Assembly (NCBI GenBank): GCA_949358305.1
Contig: OX442318.1
Span: 11,452,517-11,516,516, forward strand
Length of the DNA: 64,000 nucleotides
Direction of reading: 5' to 3'
From: Strigamia acuminata
Taxonomy: Eukaryota > Arthropoda > Chilopoda > Geophilomorpha > Linotaeniidae
The position numbers and the translations under genes are program-made. This document shows positions 46,237 to 58,942 of the stretch, piece after piece (positions within the stretch are counted from its first letter, which is position 1; each line of letters begins with the position of its first letter). The notes beneath the pieces were generated by a model, which was not told the origin of the DNA, did no database searches, and saw nothing but the letters and a program-made list of their open reading frames with translations.

Positions 46237-47105
46237 TACCCATGGGCCAATCACCGCAACACTTTTTTTATTTCTCGCTGTTTAGTGGCAGAATATACAC
46301 TCTGAATATACGCAGTGACGTTCCCACAATTAAGTCAAAAGTGGTTTAGGCCCCTCCCTTTTCTGATTTCCCTGGCGGTATTCTCAGTCATAGTGTGGAC
46401 CAAAAACACAAGATGAATTTCTCCAAGTTCAGCTGTTGAAATTTTTCAGTTTTCATCGTCGGCCAGGCCGGCCATAACAACTCATGACTTATGTGAACTG
46501 GTTGATTAAGATTCCACTGAAATGAGAATAAATCAGCCTCATTGCCTCTTGACTTCCAAGTTAAGACTTCAATTTGTTGCTCAGGCAAATTTTTGATTAA
46601 AATGCAAACAACTTCCTTTTGTTCCATCCTATGGGACTCGGTAAAGATTCATCACTTAAACAACCTTTCCTTCCAAATAAGTTTAGCCATTTCATACCAC
46701 AAATATTCCACTTTCAACCTGACATTTTCAATTTGATTCCAACTGTACTTTAATTTCAGAAAGGTTTAGTTTTCTACAAATCTCATTTTCTTCTACACTT
46801 ATTACATTTAATTCAATTTCATTTTGTCAGCACAAATTGATTACATCAAGTAAAATCAAAAATAAAATCAATGAAAAATTGAATTACATGTATGCACATA
46901 ACCTAATCAAAGATCTCCATTCTTGCCTTAATAGCCAAACCGCTGCCATGTTACAATTAAGCAAATTCCCATCAGTTAGAGAGTGTATGCTGCCTGTACC
47001 TTATAACTTGATGCCAACAATTATTTTTAGAAATAATAACAAGTAATGGCACTATTCAATTGTATGCAATAAACAATTTTAGACTTGTGTGTTTTTCCTG
47101 AAGGT
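46237..47105. other. No gene recognised
   Basis: A minus-strand ORF at 46388-46627 is protein-like (79 residues) but has no homology I recognise and no splice signals that stand out. Confidence 0.35.
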
Positions 47106-47106
47106 G

Positions 47107-47478
47107 TAAGTGACAATTAAGTTAAAATTTGTATTTGAAACTAAAACCATTATACAGAGTTAGGAATGCCAATTTTATGTGTGGAAAATTTTATCCCTCA
47201 GATGCTTCGCACATATATTTCCAATCTTGTCTCCAGATTTTCCATTACCCACTGTAGCATTCATTCTGGAATTGCAGCAACAACAACAATCACTCCAACA
47301 ATGACTACTCTAGTCAAAATGGTGGCTGAGAAATAAACATATAAAAATCTTCAGGTCTCTCTGGCTCACAAGGAAGACATCCGAGTGATATAATTTTTAA
47401 GACATAAAAATTTTATTCACTACTCTGTACAATGGTTTTAGTTTCAAATAAAAAATTTAATTAGTTATTACATTTTCA
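47107..47478. mobile_element. Imperfect inverted-repeat element
   Basis: The arms at about 47107-47165 and 47415-47478 share TTTGAAACTAAAACCATT and its complement. A separate direct repeat, TCAGGTCTCTCTGGCTCAC, occurs at about 47354 and 47489. Likely an old MITE. Confidence 0.55.
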
Positions 47479-47835
47479 AAATCATCAGGTCTCTCTGGCT
47501 CACCCTGCACATAAGATACCAATTAACCTCCTTATCTTCCTTGCACATTTTGATAACTATGTTCATTACCCGAAGCCTCCAAACCTTATAAGTATCGCAA
47601 ACCGCAAATACTAATTTCCCTTGTCCTGCTTATCCTATACTAAACTGACAATCCTCTGATGTTCCACAATTTCCTTGCAGTGCCAGTACACCACAGTCTC
47701 ATGACCGAGTTAAACTGACCTAAGTTAAAACATTCATAATTGACTGATTGAGTATGAAGTAAAGGTGAAGCAACTTCTCCGTCTTTATCTTCTCACTTTT
47801 CATTCAAGTTGGCGATTTTTGAATGGTGGCATGTA

Positions 47836-47996
47836 CAGTCTGGACCCTCACTCTATGCTGGCAATTGAAATTGTGCGTAATTTCATATTTTGCCACTTGT
47901 TGATGTCTGGTGTTTCACCTAGTGGCAAAACACGGAATTACTCACAATTTCAATTGCCAGCCTAGAGTGAGGGTCCAGTTTTTTTGAACACGACTG
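47836..47996. mobile_element. 161-bp hairpin MITE with TA flanks
   Basis: Flanked by TA; starts CAGTCTGGACCCTCACTC and ends in a near-complement with a short insertion before CGACTG. The arms pair through GCAATTGAAATTGTG. Parts of a second copy lie at 37936-37975 and 38188-38262. The TA flanks and CAGT ends suggest a Tc1/mariner (pogo) source. Confidence 0.75.
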
Positions 47997-48502
47997 TACT
48001 TTCATTGGTGTTCTGGGGAGTTTTCCTCCTCGCCTGCCCCTCGAGGCTTATCTGATTTAAGATGCTGTTTCTATAGCAAAAACATCTGGCACCCACCTCT
48101 AACTGGGTTTTCACTGCTTTTCCCCCATTTCCCCTTGCAACCACAACTTGGGTCCTTAACGATCCCTGCAAACGCTTCTTGCATGGCCTAATACCCCGGA
48201 CAGGCATTCCGCTTGTGGAATCATGACCAGTCAGCTATCCAGCTACAAAGGGATGACGACCAATATCTATTGGCGTAAAAACTAAACTGAAATTGGAAAA
48301 ATAAAATAAAGTAAAATCCAAAAACTGCAACAGTCAGTTCCCAAATCTTCTTTTTGAATTACGATAATGTGAATGCAAATCGATTCGCATTTCTTTAGGG
48401 CTGCCGTGAGTCAAAATGGCTCCACAAGCAAACATTGTTTTGTTGCCCTAAAGAACAAAAAAAAAAGAGTCCGCTTAAGGGTTCAGTGTCACCCCCTCAA
48501 AA

Positions 48503-48708
48503 ACTCTAGCAAAACTATTATGCTGGCTTTGCTGCCTAAGAAAGAGCGCATTTACCAATAGTGTTTAAACCAACCACTAGTTGGTAAAAAATATATATTT
48601 TTTCACTGTTCATAACTAGCGCCCTCTATAAAATTAGTTGCAAACTTTCAAAAATCAAAACGGCGCTTTAACTAATTGACCTGAAAATTGTCCATAAATC
48701 CGTAATGA
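48503..48708. repeat. Interspersed repeat, TATAAAATTAGTTGCAAAC family, copy 2
   Basis: Near-identical to 57663-57887 over its length (TTATGCTGGCTTTGCTGCC, CCAACCACTAGTTGGTAAA, ATAACTAGCGC) with a short internal deletion. At its right edge TCCATAAATCCGTAATG is followed by its complement, a 42-bp hairpin (48691-48732). Confidence 0.8.
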
Positions 48709-48732
48709 AGACATTACGGATTTATGGACAAT

Positions 48733-50518
48733 GTGAGAAAGAAAGAACAATCAATGAAGATTGGAATGAGTGAACAATTTTGCGAGAAGAATATTTGTTG
48801 GGTGGTCTGACTAATCAGAAATGACACGAACAACATTTTTTGATCAAAATAAATTAATGTTTGATTCGTCAGACCAGCAAACAATCTTCTAACCAGTTTA
48901 GCGCGCTTAAGTTTGCCAGCCCAAACAACTGCTTGTTCCGCTTGTGCCCATCAGATTGGGGTTGCTGCTCCTAAGCTTCGTTAAAAAATCAAGCGAATGG
49001 ACACTTGCCAATTAATTGCGCATCTAATTCGCAGCACGCACCACAATTACGCGCCATTTGCTCGCCATTCTTCAGTGCCCATTTGTGGATCCAAACTTGT
49101 AATGGAAAGTGCAAACGATAAATGTTTATTTGCTGTCCGCACTCAAAGCTCGAGGCTTGTCGGAAACACAAGCGCTTCCCGTGGGAAACGTGTGAAAAAC
49201 AGAAGAGAGCAAATGCATGCGGGCTGTCAGTGGGAGGCTGCGAACACATTTCGCACCCAGGGCAACTTAATCACGTGATCAGAAACTCATCACGCGAGCT
49301 GAAGTTGCAAGACAAGAAAATGTGACGTGTAAACAGAAATTTCATCCTTGCTTCCAAGTATTTATAGATTTTTAAAAAAAAAAGGTCAAAAGATAGTTTT
49401 TAATCGATTTTTTCAAAAAAAATGTCAAAAGATAATTTTTAATCGATTTTTAGTCGATTTTTTTTTAAATCGACTTTTTTTTTAATTTTAATACTTGTTA
49501 GTAATATATTGATTTTTAATCGATTTGAAAAAAAAAATATGTCGATTTTTCAATTAAGCTTTTTGATATTTTATAGGTAAAACAATTTATGGATCGATAT
49601 TTATCCAATTTCGTATGAGCAAAATAACGATTTTTTACAATCAGGTTTTTCTTCGATATTTTATTGATGAAACATCAATTTTTCAACAACAACAAAAAGG
49701 TTCATTTTTGTCCAAATTAAATTTGTTATAAATGTTTCATAATAAATCTAGCAGTTCTTGAATCTTGTATCAAAATTTCCAACTAAATCAACTTTCATTT
49801 GCTGTTTGTGTGTGCATAAAACCAGCTTTATTGTTTATCCTAAAAATTAGGTCATACACATTACTATGAGCCCTAAAGACAAGTAATTCTATAAATAATC
49901 CAATTCATTGTCCTTTTTTTTGTCCCATGTCTGCATTTTTTATTCCCACGCTTCAAACATTACTTCACTGCAAAGCTTTTGCCAAATAACCTTCAGTACT
50001 ATTCTATTCTCAAAGTCTAGCAAATAATATTAACCATTTGTAATTTTCTCACATTGGTTTCCAATTGACAAAAATTGACCTCAAGTGGTAGTGGTTAATT
50101 CAGCAGCACTTGCCACTTAGCCTGAAGGTCACAGTACAAAGCCCCCTTGAAAATGGTAAGTGAAAGAAATCTAAGGGAACTATTGATCTGGCATTACAGA
50201 AGCTTTGCTGAATATAAACGTTTAGAAGCTTTTTCGATATTATCATTCATCGTCTGGTTCTGCCGTTTTCTGCAATGAGCGTTTAGCATACAACTATATT
50301 TAAGGTTAAAAGGGTTTACGGCAATCAGTTTATGTTAGATTGTCACGTCTATTTCAACTGGAAACAATGGTTTAGAAAAACTAGGTTTTCAGGGGTCTGT
50401 ATTAACCAAAAGATTGAAGGTCCACAGGCGCCGCAACTCTTAATATTTAACGATGGTGGTAGCTCAGTGTTTGTGAAATCTAATATTTGTTGGGTGCAGG
50501 ATATCAGCCCGGGCGCTT
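48733..50518. other. No gene recognised; CpG-richer patch
   Basis: Bases 48990-49320 are GC-richer, with overlapping ORFs on both strands and an ATCACGTGAT palindrome near 49271, so they could be a promoter. Bases 49370-49600 are low-complexity with repeated AATCGATTTTT. Confidence 0.35.
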
Positions 50519-50717
50519 CCCAGGTAAACAAAATCTGCAGAATTCTGCAGAAAATTTGCCTGCCGAAAAAATTTTGCAGAAAATCTTTTTTCTCTGCAGA
50601 ATTCTTCAGAAAAATTGCCAGCCGAAAATATTCTGCAGAAAAGGTTAACATTTTCTTGCAGAATTCTGCAGAATTTGGTAATTTTTTCTGCAGAGCATGC
50701 AGAATTCTGCAGAAAGT
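50519..50717. mobile_element. TIR element, CCCAGG family, copy C, right end lost
   Basis: Starts CCCAGGTAAACAAAATCTGC and follows copies A and B to GAATTCTGCAGAAAG, where the fold-back element begins. The CTCCTGGG right end is not found on the far side of that element. Confidence 0.75.
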
Positions 50718-50720
50718 ATA

Positions 50721-51621
50721 CAGGGTGAACAAAAAGTCTGTATCTTTACGTAATATTTCTGAAAGTGCTGACAATGCATCTAATCTAATGATGGCAAAGT
50801 ACTAAAGTTGGGTGGGGCAATCTTTTGGTGACCCAAAATTTGACCTTGGGATGTTCCTTCAAGGTCATTTGAAAATTATCTCGGATACCGTTAGAGATAG
50901 ACAGAAATTTCCAATTGCAAACTTGTAGAGCAACATTCATTTAGTCTAAAAATGACTAATCCTCAAATCTTTTGTACTAAAAAATTTTAAGGAAATTGCA
51001 ATTTTCAAAGTAGACACAAGTCAAAGGCTCAACATGGCCAAAATTGAAAAAGTGCCAAAAACGTGCTGATTAGACGTAAAATGGCCCAAAAAATTGATTC
51101 TCTTGGTTGGAATTTGCATATCTGGCACCGTTGCAGAGATATGGGCAGAAAACTGAATTTTTTCATAACTTTTTCTTTTCGAAAATTCAGTTTTCTGCCC
51201 ATGTCTCTGCAACGGTGCCAGATATGCAAATTCCAACCAGGGGAATCGATTTTTTGGGTCATTTTACGTCTAATTAGAACGTTTTTGACACTTTTTCAAT
51301 TTGGGGCATTTTTTCTTTGACTTGTGTCTACTTTAGAAAATTGCAATTTTCTTAAAAACATTTACTACAAAAGATTTGAAGATTAGTCATTTTTAGACTA
51401 AACAAATGTTGCTCTACAAGTTTACAATTGGAAATTTCTGTCTATCTCTAACGGTTTCCGAGATAATTTTCAAATGACCTTGAAGGAACATCCCAAGGTC
51501 AAATTTCGGGTCACCAAAAGATTGCCCCACCCAACTTTAGTACTTTGCCATCATTAGATTAGATGCATTGTCAGCACTTTCAGAAATATTAAGAAAAGAT
51601 ACAGACTTTTTGTTCACCCTG
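50721..51621. mobile_element. 901-bp fold-back element with about 440-bp inverted arms
   Basis: TA flanks both ends (50719-50720, 51622-51623). It begins CAGGGTGAACAAAAAGTCTG and ends with the complement. The arms pair nearly throughout, meeting at a loop of about 20 nt near 51162-51181. The CAGGGTG ends and TA duplication point to Tc1/mariner. The ORFs on both strands are mirror artefacts. Confidence 0.92.
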
Positions 51622-51639
51622 TATAGCCGTATGTTCAAT

Positions 51640-51790
51640 TAACATTGAGATATAACTTTGAGATATCGGCCACTATTTAAAATAAGAGCCGTCCTCAATT
51701 AAGAGCCGCACTCGATTAATAGCCGCGGCTGAAAGTGGCAGTTTTGAATAAGATCCGCAGCTCTTACTTGGTAAAATAGGGTACCTCAGC
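51640..51790. repeat. AAGAGCCGCGGCT repeat family
   Basis: Several AAGAGCCGC and AGCCGCGGCT blocks end with CTCTTACTTGGTAAAATA. Related patches are at 39725-39815, 54105-54212 and 55885-55905. Probably fragments of a TIR family ending TACCGTATTTTACC. Confidence 0.6.
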
Positions 51791-52733
51791 AAAACAGGTG
51801 AAAAGCAATATAAAGTAAAATCTATTTCCAAACGTATGTGTAAAATTATTTTGTTTTTGTGCTTGTTTATTGTTTATTGTTTATCTCAAAATACGTGCTT
51901 GTATTTCCATTTCTATTCTATATGTCACTCACTATTTAATGTGATTTCACTTCAGACAAAAAATACATTTTTTTATAATGTTTGTTCAGACAAAATGTCT
52001 GACTAAACTCTAACTTATTTTGAAGGCTTGTATAGAAGTGTCAATTAAGAACTGCATGAGAAAAATATCTTGAAGTCAGAACACACAGAAAAATTCCAAT
52101 TTGACATACAACTTAGAAAGAAGATAATAAGCAGTCAAATTGATAAGTAGAATGCTATGTTAGCAAGCCTGACATGTAAAGAAATTAAACACTCCACAAA
52201 GCATAGAAATCCTATCAACATTCTCCCACAAAAAAAAATTCAGAACAACCCGTTACAGATTAGAAAAACGATTCATTAAAAGTTGATAGAATGTCACAAA
52301 CTATTCCAAAATAGAATAATGTGGATGCTGACATCCCAAAGTTGCCAAACCATAAAGTTTAAATAAATTGCAACAGTTGAATCTAACATTCTAAATTGCA
52401 ATTATTATTCTGCTTTACATTACATTAAATTTATTCAATAATTATTATTCTTCATTATGTATAAATCCAGTTATACAAACTGTTAAATCTACCAATTAGC
52501 CACCTATTTCCTATAACTGCAGTTTAGTAATCCCATCAACTCTAATACCAGCATTGTGCTTGATGACCAGAATCCACATACTGTATACAGGAAAAAATTC
52601 TTTTCTCATTAAACTGTTGTTTAGACACTAATTAGCATAGCATACTGGTATAAATTTTGGTGTTAAAGTGTTTATATTTATTTTTTTGTGGTTAAAACAT
52701 AACTTTTTGGTACAAACACTCAGTTACTAAGAG
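51791..52733. other. No gene recognised
   Basis: AT-rich DNA without identified repeats or exons. Confidence 0.4.
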
Positions 52734-52828
52734 CCTTCGCTGAAAACTACATCGAGAAGCGAAGGACCAAACACATCGACATCCAGTTCCACTTTACCCG
52801 AGACCAGATCAAGAAGAAAACAGTCTAA
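52734..52828 (+). pseudogene. Ty1/copia RNase H fragment
   Basis: An open segment ending in TAA at 52826-52828 encodes RTKHIDIQFHFTRDQI, the conserved RNase H end of copia-type Pol. It is GC-richer than its surroundings. The rest of Pol and any LTR are missing, so it is a relic of a third retrotransposon group. Confidence 0.55.
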
Positions 52829-55800
52829 ATAACTTAAGTTATGGCTTCACTGTGCTGCTTTTGGTACTGGTGACATCATGCAAAAAAACACTACAAGCAA
52901 TAAGAAAAAATCCTTAAAATAAAACTGTTGATGATAAAATATTTCCAATGCTTCACAAATCCTTAAAATAACCCAACAGCAATTTGCTAGTTTATGTTAC
53001 TATGATTTTGTTTCAGCTATGAGGAGCATTATTACTCCATAAAACCAACTTCAAAGCATAAAAATAGCATATAAACTTAAATATACTTTTAGTTGCAACC
53101 TGCAATGAACTAAAGCATTCCAATCATTTTTATTTTAAAAAGCTATTAAAATAAATCAAGTTCTAAATAGCAATTTGCTTTATTTGCCCAATGCCAACAA
53201 TTTTTTTTTTCATTCGCGCCGCTTCACATTTTAATCCTAAGCCACATTGTGCAATTTATGACTGGCAAAATCAAATATTCTCCAGGGAATGATGATTAAT
53301 TGTCTGTCAATGAAGATATAAGAATTTAAAACCTCAACAACAGGTCTTAATTTCCTTCTTGGATTTGACTCTTTTTCACCACTATCAACAGGGAACTAGG
53401 TGATTAATGTCTTCAACCCATGTTAAACAGATGCCAGAAAAAAGATTACAGCAAACTGAATGAATATTTCTACACATCAGATGGACTTAGTACACTTGTC
53501 TGAACCTGAAATTGAACTAGCGGGCCATTTGGAAATGGTATTGCCTGTGTCCGGAAACCGGTCACATTATTTGGGATTCTATTTACTGACCCCCTATTTC
53601 ATGTTAAAAAACACCTAAATTAATTAATAGTAAACACATTTATTTTCCCATCAAATGAATGATAAGTAATACAATTCAAAAATGGCAGAAAATTGATGAC
53701 ATAATCACAGATTGACTAATCAAACAAAGGCATGTTATGTGATATTAATTTTCTCCATTTTTTTTGCATCAAACCTAAAATATTCTATACTTATGTCACC
53801 CCCATTTTTAAGGAAAATCACCGCCAAATTTATTTTTCTACAAAACTTATAAACCTGTTAATTTTAAATGAATTCTAATGCCAAAATACATTTATTAAAA
53901 AATCGGTTTGATTCCAGATAAAGCGCAAAAAGAAATATTTCAAAAAAACTGATCATTCTATACCTTAGTACTTCCCATTTTCAGTGTTTGATGTCGGTAA
54001 CTTTTTTTGACGTTCCGAACGTTTTAAGCATAAAGGAGGGCTTTCTTGTTGTGCCACCCGAGGCCAAAAATATCCCAATTGGACATAAACGCAAACAGGG
54101 TCGGCCTGGTTAAATACGGAAACAATACCGTACTTTTGCAAAAATACGGTATTCTTGGTGTCTCAGCCGCGGCTACTATTCGAGAGTGACTCTTAATTGG
54201 TAAAATACGGTAATTCTTTTTAATAATTGCATTACCTTGCAATACAATTTCAATATATATTTTTAACCATGTGGGTGCCAGTCACTAGATGTCTCAAAGT
54301 TATTATTATAAATGAGGAGAGTGAAGCCATCCTGTTGACACACATAATATAGAGATGATGGCTTTTGGATGGCATCTGGATGTCCCTGAGTGGTGTGAGA
54401 GAGAGATTGCCATGAAGACCTTTATATCTACACCACAGGTGTGGGAATTCAGTATCATTGACCACTGGCCAAGTTTACATCTTTTTCATAGATGGTGAAA
54501 TGGTGTCAGCTTTATAGTGGACACACTTCACCGGTGTGGTCATATTTTAACTGAAATTTAATTTTAACTTTCATTTAACTTTATGGAACAATAAATTTGT
54601 TTAGGCTTGCTAAACATGATTGAAAGTGTACTATTTGCATAATAAACTATTTTTTCTCAGAAGAATTTCTTCATAAAAATTCCTACTTTCAATAATAGAA
54701 TTAATTTTTCATTTCCTTACATTTTATTCCAAAAAATCATATGGAAAATAATTCAATCAAAAAATTTGTGAAAGAAAAGTAAAGTGCATAAACTGCACCC
54801 AATAAAATTCTAAATAAATTAAATACTAACATTGCCTTGTCAGTCATTTAGTAATTGAGAAAAATTCCATATTAAATATAAAGTAATCTTTTATTGCTGA
54901 TCAAAATCCAACTCTGCTTTCATGTGAACTCTCACTATGTCACTCAAATGAAATTTTGGCCTGTGCTTATCTTTAAAGCAGCAATGCCACACACATTCTG
55001 CTAACATATGTTGATCTGCCCTCCTAACTACCCTCCCTTGATAGAAAAAAATTTATTCAGTGTAATATACAAGATAAAATGGACTAAAAGAGACGATACA
55101 TACCCCTTGTGCACAGCTACCTCTATATTTGATGGAACAAAATGTCACCCCAGAGAGACTTTAAAAAAATTTCCAACAAAAAATTGCAGAGAAACCATTG
55201 AAAACTCCCCATTTAAGCCCTTAAAGTCGGGCTTTCAGTGTGTATGGCCTTAAATTTTCAATAAATATTAACTATCCTAGCACCAACAGTATTTTATCAC
55301 TGTTAAATCTATTTTATATCTCATCTTTAAATCTGTCCCTTCGCGCGATGGATTCCTGCTTTAGACCAGTGTCTAAGTCTGTACAAATCTTGGTGATAAA
55401 TTTCCCAGTTAATTGTTAACAGTTTGCACCCACTAAGTCCATTATTTACAATGTTTTTCATTTTTAATTTTGCACATTGAAACCTCAAAACGTCCATTAA
55501 ATTAACCCCAAGAAAATCACATCATTTCGAACTGTCCAATTTCCTGTCGAGGGAAGCAGAGACTTGAACCACAAGCAAGCCACGATCATGTTTCCAGCTA
55601 GGAGACTGCCTTTAGCTACAGGTTTATCATTCCTTATGACCTGCACTGTGGACACCTTAAATGTGTTTTGTCCACACACTTTTCTTACAAGTTTAATATT
55701 GCGGTGTCCCGCCATCACAAAACACGATGCACATTCCAAATACTGTTGACGCAACTGATAAATTGGCAAAAGTTACAACTTAAAAAGTTCTGCAAGTCTT

Positions 55801-55880
55801 GGCTGCTTCTTATTCAAGATCAAGGTGGCATCAGTTTTAAAAAACTTGGACAACCGCCAAAAAAAAAACTAAGGGCTTCT
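52829..55880. other. No gene recognised
   Basis: AT-rich DNA. A plus-strand ORF at 55008-55253 and a minus-strand ORF at 55497-55769 are protein-like but unassigned. The latter overlaps a GTGGTTCAAGTCTCTGC motif (minus, about 55554-55570) that resembles a polymerase III B box, so a tRNA-derived SINE is possible. Confidence 0.35.
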
Positions 55881-55905
55881 TCTCTAAAAGCCGCGGCTTA
55901 ATCAC

Positions 55906-57662
55906 ACATAAATAAGAGATGACAAAACCAGGAACTGCATTAAAACAGTGAAACTCCTTTTACTTGGTGTTAATTCACTCCATAAAATATTCTCACACCT
56001 TCTTTACCAACAGTTACATACAGGAACGACCAGGAGTGAAAGTAGAAAAAATGTCTTGCCGGAACGCAGTTGGTCGAGCGGTTTAAGCGCTTTAGTAAGT
56101 ATATCTATGTATACAGGGTGTCTCAGAATTCATGTTATACAGAAATAGGGGGTGTAGAGGGGGACCAGGAGATCACGTTTCCACTAATCAAAAATTCCAA
56201 AAAAAATTCCCACTTAGTCACAGCACCAAAAACAATGTGTGACTGATATGGTCTTCGCCAGGGCAATTAGGGGACTAATTACTCTGGTGTGGGACGCATA
56301 CTCACGTAAATAACAGAAACTCCCTTAATATTGGTTGGTTGGCCTTTATTAGGGTTGTCTAGGAGTATAGGATTTCAAATATCGCGCGTCACGCATACTA
56401 TGTTGATGCTATGTTGTTCCCTTGATGAGTTAATATCAATAAATGCAATAATAAAAACTCTGGGCGAAGCCGGGCAGTAAAACCAGTATAATTATAATAA
56501 TTTCCATAAATTAGCGTAGTAATTATCTTTTTCTTTCTTGAAACGTTGTTTACGAAAAATAAACCATTATATCTTTTGTTGCCTGGTGATTTAAACAGGA
56601 ACTGCGTTTCCTTTCCAAATCTTTTACCGGAACGGCTTTCCGAAGCGTTCCGGCTTACTTTCACCTCTGGTGATAACTCTAAAACAAGCTTAAATTCACG
56701 ATTTAAGTGTTTGTGTTTTTTTTCTTTCTGTATTTTTTAACATCACAAAACAAACCTCCAAAGACTTAAAAAGCATAAAAATAAACTTTATAATTGAAAA
56801 TGTTATTGCAACTCTTTTATTGGCATAAAACTTTCTCTTTTATGGCAATGAATCATTGAGAATTCAAGATGCTTCAAGTGGCTAAAGTAATAAATAAATA
56901 AATAAAAAGATTTTTTTTCCAGCGTGTTGTGTTTGGAACATACTGAGCACACATCCTGCCCAGACGATTCGCGTTTTCTGAAAATCGACTCGTGTCTTCA
57001 ACATGTGTAAAACGGAAAGAAATGAGGAATCTCCTCACACCAGATGACACGTAGCATCCACGCGTAACGAATTGGCACCTTGTCATCCCACTTGACACCC
57101 AAGATAACCTGCACTTTTTCTTCTCCTTCTTTGGCTCTTTTTTTCACAACCCATTTCTCGCCTCTACAGTTTTTACGGTTTCCGGAACCTATAAAAAGTT
57201 TTCAAAAACAAAGTATGCTAAAGAGAGAAAAAAGAAATGAAAACAAACTGAGAAAATCTGTTAACGACTGCAGACGTTTAAGAAAGATGGCTTGCAACAA
57301 CAATTAGTTAATGTTTGTCAATGTTTCCACATGTGCTTTGATAACAGTGGTGCCAACAAGACATTATGCACAAACTCAGCTATGTTTAAATGTTTTCAGT
57401 GGATTAATTCTCTTTTCCACTACAATCAAGCCTCGTTATAACGAATCGCAAGGAACCCGAGAAATTGGTTCGCGAAACCAAAACGCTATACGGATTTATG
57501 GACAAGCTCTTTCTTGAATATGAAAATTTTTTTCACATCCATTTTTTTTGCTGAAAATTTGTGATTTTGTTTATATCATACTGAACCTTAACTCAGGTGA
57601 AATTTTAAGTCATTGGTCATTTATTTAATTAATTATGCTAAATGCAAATTTTTTGTCCCTTA
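55906..57662. other. No gene recognised
   Basis: An isolated TACAGGGTGTCTCAGAATTC at about 56113 looks like one end of a Tc1/mariner-type element without its partner. Bases 57060-57200 have a pyrimidine-rich run. No exon is called. Confidence 0.35.
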
Positions 57663-57945
57663 AAACTCCAGCAAAACTATTATGCTGGCTTTGCTGCCTA
57701 AGAAAGAGCGCTTCTGTTTACAGCTTTTCGCATTTACCAGTAGTGTTTAAACCAACCACTAGTTGGTAAAAAAAATATATTTTTTCACTGTTCATAACTA
57801 GCGCTTTCTATAAAATTAGTTGCAAACTTTCAAAAATCAAAACGGCGCTTTAACTAATTGACCTAAAAATTGTCCATAAATCCGTAAAGCCTTATACCAA
57901 AACGGCACATTTTACCCTTATGCCTCCGAGGGTTAACCAGACTGC
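57663..57945. repeat. Interspersed repeat, TATAAAATTAGTTGCAAAC family, copy 3
   Basis: The longest copy; it includes CTTCTGTTTACAGCTTTTCG, missing from copy 2, and continues to a GGCACATTTTACCCTTATGC end shared with copy 1. Confidence 0.8.
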
Positions 57946-58508
57946 CGTAAACCCCGATTCTACCGGCTTGTCGTTATAAATGAGTATGAATTTTTTTTCA
58001 ACGAGAAATGAACCAAAACAAGCTTAAAGGTCCTAGGAAGTGAAATGAAAAATTTCTCTAATCTATTTGAAATAACCTTAAAAAATATTATCGAGGTTTT
58101 TGTTCTTTTGTTTGCTTGTAACGCCAAGCTCTTCAACGTTTGTGCCACTCTCACAACATCTGAACAAAGTGGTTGTGTTTTGTTGGTTTCTTGGTGACAG
58201 CTGGTTGCATAAAATGTGGGTTAGTTGTAAGGCGTCTGCCACAAGGATTCTACCAATTCTTGCATTTCCACGGTTTGCCGCGGATTGTTTGCCCCATTGT
58301 AACCCCAATTTGAATGCACCTTTTGTGATTACATACACACAAGACAGCTCTAGGCATACAAGAACTCCAATTTCCTGCACTCACTCTCTTGTGAGGTCAT
58401 TACAATATCATGCATAACTAATGACTTCTCCCCAAGGTTATTTCTCCTTAATCTAATTATAATCAAAATCTTTTTATAATTATAAGGGCAAAGTACCTCT
58501 ACACTGCT
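57946..58508. other. No gene recognised
   Basis: Opposing ORFs at 58078-58380 (minus) and 58100-58417 (plus) overlap almost fully. No signal favours either. Confidence 0.35.
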
Positions 58509-58516
58509 GTCTAACA

Positions 58517-58934
58517 CAGGGGTCGGAAACCTTTTGAGACGGAAGATCCAAAAGTTAAAATTTACAAAATTTCCCAGTTTTTAAAGAGCCACTAACATTT
58601 TTGTTCCAATATTATGGTATTTGATTAGGATTAGGTATATAAATTTGATTGATCAGGCATTGTTTGTCACTGAATTAATACAATATTAAATTAAGTCCCA
58701 TACAGCCGGCTAGTTCACAGCACGGCTGTAGGGCTAGGCCTGGTTCCCAAGCGGCTGTCAGCTGTCCGTCTACTCTCTACTCCACCTATTCTCACTGTTC
58801 TCTGTTGAGTGTTTCTATCCAGTATAATATTTTTTATGAGTTTTGAAAATAAAATAATATAATTATTAATATTTGCGCATGGAACTGGAGAGCCGCATCT
58901 TGACATCGAAAGAGCCGCAGGTTGCCGACCCCTG
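58517..58934. mobile_element. Non-autonomous hAT transposon with 8-bp target duplication
   Basis: The ends CAGGGGTCGGAAACC and GGTTGCCGACCCCTG are flanked by the exact 8-bp repeat GTCTAACA (58509-58516, 58935-58942). These ends are typical of the hAT superfamily. An AGAGCC motif occurs near both ends. Non-coding, 418 bp. Confidence 0.94.
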
Positions 58935-58942
58935 GTCTAACA

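Noticed and set aside
51021-51320. Nearly identical ORFs on opposite strands
   Set aside because: Mirror images created by the two arms of the fold-back element.
55540-55630. tRNA-like minus-strand segment with B-box-like motif
   Set aside because: The A box is poor and no cloverleaf forms by eye. At most a SINE relic, so not listed as an RNA gene.
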